6,833 nucleotides of DNA, taken from positions 1-6,833 of the forward strand of contig DIGA01000022.1 in the NCBI GenBank assembly GCA_002419365.1, read 5' to 3'. The stretch is from Mageeibacillus sp. UBA5734. Lineage in GTDB: Bacteria; Bacillota; Clostridia; Saccharofermentanales; UBA5734. Shown here piece by piece: positions 6,374-6,833 of the stretch; the first letter of the stretch is position 1, and each line of letters opens with the position of its first letter. The notes below the pieces were generated by a model. It saw only the letters and a program-made list of their open reading frames with translations, was not told the DNA's origin and made no database searches. Position numbers and translations under genes: made by a program.

Positions 6374-6481
6374 GTTCTTCTCCCATCCAGACTCTACTGT
6401 CGGCTCCGGAAATGATCCGGATCTGCCTTTCGGCTCGCGGGCTTGACCGCCGGTAAGGATTTTCACCTATCCCTGAAGAAC
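6374..6481 (-). promoter_or_regulatory. FMN riboswitch aptamer (RFN element)
   Basis: The minus-strand RNA contains the conserved RFN blocks in order: closing stem P1 GTTCTTC (6481-6475) with GAAGAAC (6380-6374), AGGGATAGGTGAAAATCC, ACCGGCGGT, AGCCCGCGAGC, the GGATCATTTCC hairpin, AGCCGACAGT, and AGTCTGGATGGGAGAAG. These are the hallmarks of the FMN-binding six-stem junction. FMN binding is expected to stabilise P1 and allow the downstream terminator to form, lowering expression of ribD, ribE, ribBA, ribH and the HAD gene. The aptamer begins about 15 bases after the predicted transcription start. Confidence 0.97.
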
Positions 6482-6502
6482 ACCTATTCAGTTGATGGGG
6501 CT

Positions 6503-6531
6503 ACTGTAGCACGGCGAAGGGCTGGTGTCAA
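6503..6531 (-). promoter_or_regulatory. Riboflavin operon promoter
   Basis: Minus strand: a perfect -35 TTGACA (6531-6526), a 17-base spacer and TACAGT (6508-6503) as -10 (four of six consensus bases), with TG two bases upstream forming an extended -10. The start would be near 6496, just ahead of the aptamer. The -35 box is directly adjacent to repeat copy B. Confidence 0.85.
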
Positions 6532-6560
6532 CAAAAGGGACCGGGTCCCGTTTTCGGCAG
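6532..6560 (+). repeat. Palindromic intergenic repeat, copy B
   Basis: GGGACC (6537-6542) and GGTCCC (6544-6549) around a single G, flanked by four A and GTTTT and followed by the tail CGGCAG (6555-6560). It is identical to copy A at 26 of 29 positions and to copy C (opposite orientation) at 24 of 29. Its left end touches the -35 box of the riboflavin promoter at 6526-6531. Confidence 0.85.
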
Positions 6561-6744
6561 CTAGCTCGATCGGTGATTTTCTCGATTTTTCTCCAATTAT
6601 CTTCGTATTTGCCCAGAAAAAGTATGAAATATTGAATTCTCGTTTCAATTACAAGGGGCCAAATGTGTGCGTGATGACTCATTTGGCCCCAAAAATGTAT
6701 TCATTTATGACTGATGCATTGATCCAACTGCCTATGAGTTGAAT
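6561..6744. other. AT-rich intergenic spacer with an 11-bp inverted repeat
   Basis: No convincing gene: the reading frames here lack ribosome-binding sites and protein-like composition. The stretch is visibly richer in A and T than its neighbours. It contains a perfect inverted repeat, GGGGCCAAATG (6655-6665) and CATTTGGCCCC (6680-6690), with a 14-base spacer; two further pairs inside follow one T-T mismatch. A weaker stem, CAACT/AGTTG (6725-6729 and 6737-6741), follows. No T-run fits a standard terminator. Confidence 0.6.
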
Positions 6745-6773
6745 CTGCCAAAAAACGGACCCGGTCCCCTTTC
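6745..6773 (-). repeat. Palindromic intergenic repeat, copy C, possibly serving as a terminator
   Basis: Read on the minus strand it has GGACC-G-GGTCC (6767-6757), then G, six T (6755-6750) and the tail GGCAG (6749-6745). It matches copy A and copy B at 24 of 29 positions each. It starts inside the stop codon of the oxidoreductase gene (TGA at 6774-6772), so a GC-rich stem plus T6 follows that gene at once. It may act as a weak intrinsic terminator, though only 4-5 bp can pair with a realistic loop. Confidence 0.75.
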
Positions 6774-6833
6774 AGGCCAACTTCACCCAATTGCCGGTTT
6801 TAGCTGATTCGATGCAGGCACCGATGGTGCGGT
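6772..6833 (-). CDS. C-terminal end of a probable Gfo/Idh/MocA-family oxidoreductase (partial)
   Basis: Only the last 19 residues and the TGA are visible; the gene enters from the right edge. The peptide RTIGACIESAKTGNWVKLA resembles the C-termini of Gfo/Idh/MocA NAD(P)-dependent sugar oxidoreductases, which often end in a helix of the form 'xxACIESAKTGKxVKL'. The substrate cannot be told. The gene reads in the same direction as the riboflavin operon, but 270 bases, repeats B and C and a strong promoter lie between them, so it is a separate unit. The family call rests on a very short stretch. Confidence 0.5.
   Translation of the reverse strand, partial: RTIGACIESAKTGNWVKLA

Noticed and set aside
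6443..6742. A 99-codon plus-strand frame over the riboswitch and spacer
   Set aside because: It runs antisense through the FMN aptamer and rib promoter and crosses repeat copy B, and the protein looks random.
1..6833. CRISPR array, tRNA, rRNA, transposase or phage genes
   Set aside because: No regularly spaced repeats, no cloverleaf or rRNA-like sequence, and no transposase or integrase motifs were seen on either strand.

Overview
The window looks like chromosomal DNA of a moderately GC-rich bacterium, most probably a member of the Bacillota (Clostridia-like). The evidence is a ribD-ribE-ribBA-ribH riboflavin operon in the order usual for that phylum, an FMN riboswitch with an intrinsic terminator in front of it, and a zinc-ribbon/transmembrane/DUF5050-type repeat protein. 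The genus cannot be named from the sequence.

Layout. Positions 1-505 (minus strand) hold the N-terminal part of an isoprenylcysteine-carboxyl-methyltransferase-family membrane protein that runs off the left edge. A 144-base divergent promoter region follows, built around a palindromic repeat (copy A, 580-608). Positions 650-1729 (plus strand) encode a membrane-anchored zinc-ribbon protein with about seven propeller-like repeats. A 158-base convergent gap with two short hairpins separates it from the riboflavin operon, which is read right to left: promoter (6503-6531), FMN aptamer (6374-6481), terminator (6283-6316), ribD, ribE, ribBA, ribH and a HAD-family phosphatase gene (1888-2604). Upstream of the operon promoter are repeat copy B (6532-6560), an AT-rich spacer with a perfect 11-bp inverted repeat (6655-6690), repeat copy C (6745-6773), and the last 19 codons of a probable Gfo/Idh/MocA-family oxidoreductase running off the right edge.

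How the genes work together. RibBA supplies both starting intermediates, one from GTP and one from ribulose 5-phosphate. RibD carries out the deaminase and reductase steps, RibH makes 6,7-dimethyl-8-ribityllumazine and RibE converts it to riboflavin. One step, dephosphorylation of the RibD product, has no dedicated gene in the classic operon and is done by HAD phosphatases in well-studied bacteria. The HAD gene 19 bases after ribH is therefore a natural candidate. FMN should shut the operon off through the riboswitch, whose terminator 5' arm can pair instead with an 11-nt stretch of the aptamer 5' strand.

The most unusual feature is not a gene. It is a 29-base palindromic repeat present three times in 6.8 kb (24-26 of 29 positions identical in each pair, with an asymmetric GGCAG tail), each copy placed at a promoter or a stop codon. 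I see no transposase, CRISPR array, tRNA, rRNA or clearly new multi-gene system.
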